Source: Burkholderia gladioli
GTDB lineage: Bacteria > Pseudomonadota > Gammaproteobacteria > Burkholderiales > Burkholderiaceae
Assembly (NCBI GenBank): GCA_009914575.1
Contig: WNEB01000118.1
Coordinates: forward strand, 1 to 5,742
DNA: 5,742 nucleotides
Direction of reading: 5' to 3'
A program made the translations under genes and the position numbers. Each line of letters starts with the position of its first letter. Position 1 is the first letter of the stretch. Below the pieces are notes generated by a model, which made no database searches, was not told the DNA's origin, and saw only the letters and a list, made by a program, of their open reading frames with translations. Of the stretch, positions 5,381 through 5,742 are shown piece after piece.

Positions 5381-5742
5381 TGCGCGTCAAGGTAGTTGTC
5401 GCCTCTGTCATGCAACTTCAGCCTGCTTACGAACCCTGATTCCGGTCTCGTGGACGATTGCGTCGCGCTCCGGGTTGAGCGCGACGGTGCCGAGCGGCGT
5501 CCAATTGCGTGTCTGGCCCGACCAGCGGGCCGGATGGCGTTCGCGGGCCGCCAGATACACTTCATGCCGTGCGGCCAGAATCGCGACATCCTCGCCAGCA
5601 TGTCGCTGCGCCGGCGTGACGTAACGGATGCCGCTGTGCCGATGTTCGTTGTTGTACCCGTGCACGAAGCGCATCGACCATTGCCGCGCGGCGTCCAGAT
5701 CGGCAAAGCCGTGTGCCGGGAACTCGGGCCGGTACTTGGCTG
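5381..5742 (-). mobile_element. 3' end of an IS3-family insertion sequence (partial)
   Basis: The element is read leftwards and enters from beyond the right edge. Its 3' terminus is placed at 5381 because amidase homology ends at 5380 and the plus strand begins TGCGCGTCAAGGTAGTTGTC, a TG-starting end, 27 bases before the transposase stop. The terminus is unlike that of the left-hand IS, so it is a different element. The target duplication cannot be checked because the other end is outside the window. Confidence 0.8.
5408..5742 (-). CDS. IS3-family transposase OrfB, C-terminal part (partial)
   Basis: The frame is open from the right window edge to a TGA at 5408-5410 and encodes 110 full residues plus the stop. 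It begins AKYRPEFPAHGFADLDAARQW, then carries the hallmark end of the DDE integrase core of IS3 transposases, FVHGYNNEHRHSGIRYVTPAQRH, followed by the usual basic tail with ARERHPARWSGQTRNW and LNPERDAI. The catalytic Asp-Asp-Glu residues are expected upstream and are not in the window. An in-frame ATG in the middle is not the real start, because homology continues across it. No lesion is seen in the visible part, so the element may be complete and active. Confidence 0.9.
   Translation of the reverse strand, partial: AKYRPEFPAHGFADLDAARQWSMRFVHGYNNEHRHSGIRYVTPAQRHAGEDVAILAARHEVYLAARERHPARWSGQTRNWTPLGTVALNPERDAIVHETGIRVRKQAEVA

Noticed and set aside
5160..5411. An 83-codon frame beginning inside the right IS and running into the amidase region
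   Set aside because: The amidase motifs lie in a different frame (5222-5380) that ends at the IS border. This frame has shadow composition.
1..5742. Composite transposon bounded by two IS copies
   Set aside because: The two IS termini differ in sequence, and the enclosed genes are ordinary chromosomal genes in a plausible ancestral order.

Overview
This window reads as a piece of a high-GC betaproteobacterial chromosome, most likely Burkholderia sensu lato. The basis is codon use dominated by G/C third positions, the close-to-family sequences of GuaD, XdhC, Add and DsbB, and the IS3-family elements. The assignment is by recognition only; no search was run. The striking property is decay: about 5.7 kb holds pieces of three different mobile elements and at least three broken genes, while only three genes look intact (a DUF4136 lipoprotein, guaD and dsbB). 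This pattern fits a genome undergoing IS expansion and gene loss, such as a host-restricted or symbiotic lineage, but one window cannot prove that.

Layout from left to right. Positions 1-135 are the 5' end of an IS3-like element pointing leftwards, with its terminal inverted repeat, promoter, ribosome binding site and the first 24 codons of its first reading frame. Positions 263-964 (+) encode a DUF4136 lipoprotein. A perfect bidirectional terminator (1019-1062) separates it from the convergent guanine deaminase gene guaD (1115-2446, -). A 264-bp MITE-like element (2473-2736) with imperfect terminal inverted repeats and internal hairpins sits just upstream of guaD. Its right end cuts the adenosine deaminase gene add after about 101 codons. 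Upstream of add (2737-4083, -) lies a multiply broken xdhC. A 421-bp stretch without an intact gene follows, perhaps carrying the first codons of xdhA and a short palindrome. dsbB (4505-5050, -) is intact, with a candidate promoter. Positions 5222-5380 are the last 52 codons of an amidase gene cut at 5381 by a second, different IS3-family element, whose transposase C-terminus runs off the right edge.

The middle of the window is best read as the ruins of a purine-catabolism operon read right to left (xdhA-xdhB-xdhC-add-guaD). Its products would deaminate adenosine and guanine and mature and run xanthine dehydrogenase. xdhB is absent here, xdhA is at most a start remnant, xdhC carries a frameshift, a nonsense codon and a damaged Rossmann motif, and add has lost both its start codon and its 3' two thirds. 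Only guaD remains open, now with mobile-element DNA where the rest of its operon should be. I found no RNA gene, CRISPR array or novel multi-gene system; the interest lies in the mechanisms and footprints of genome erosion.
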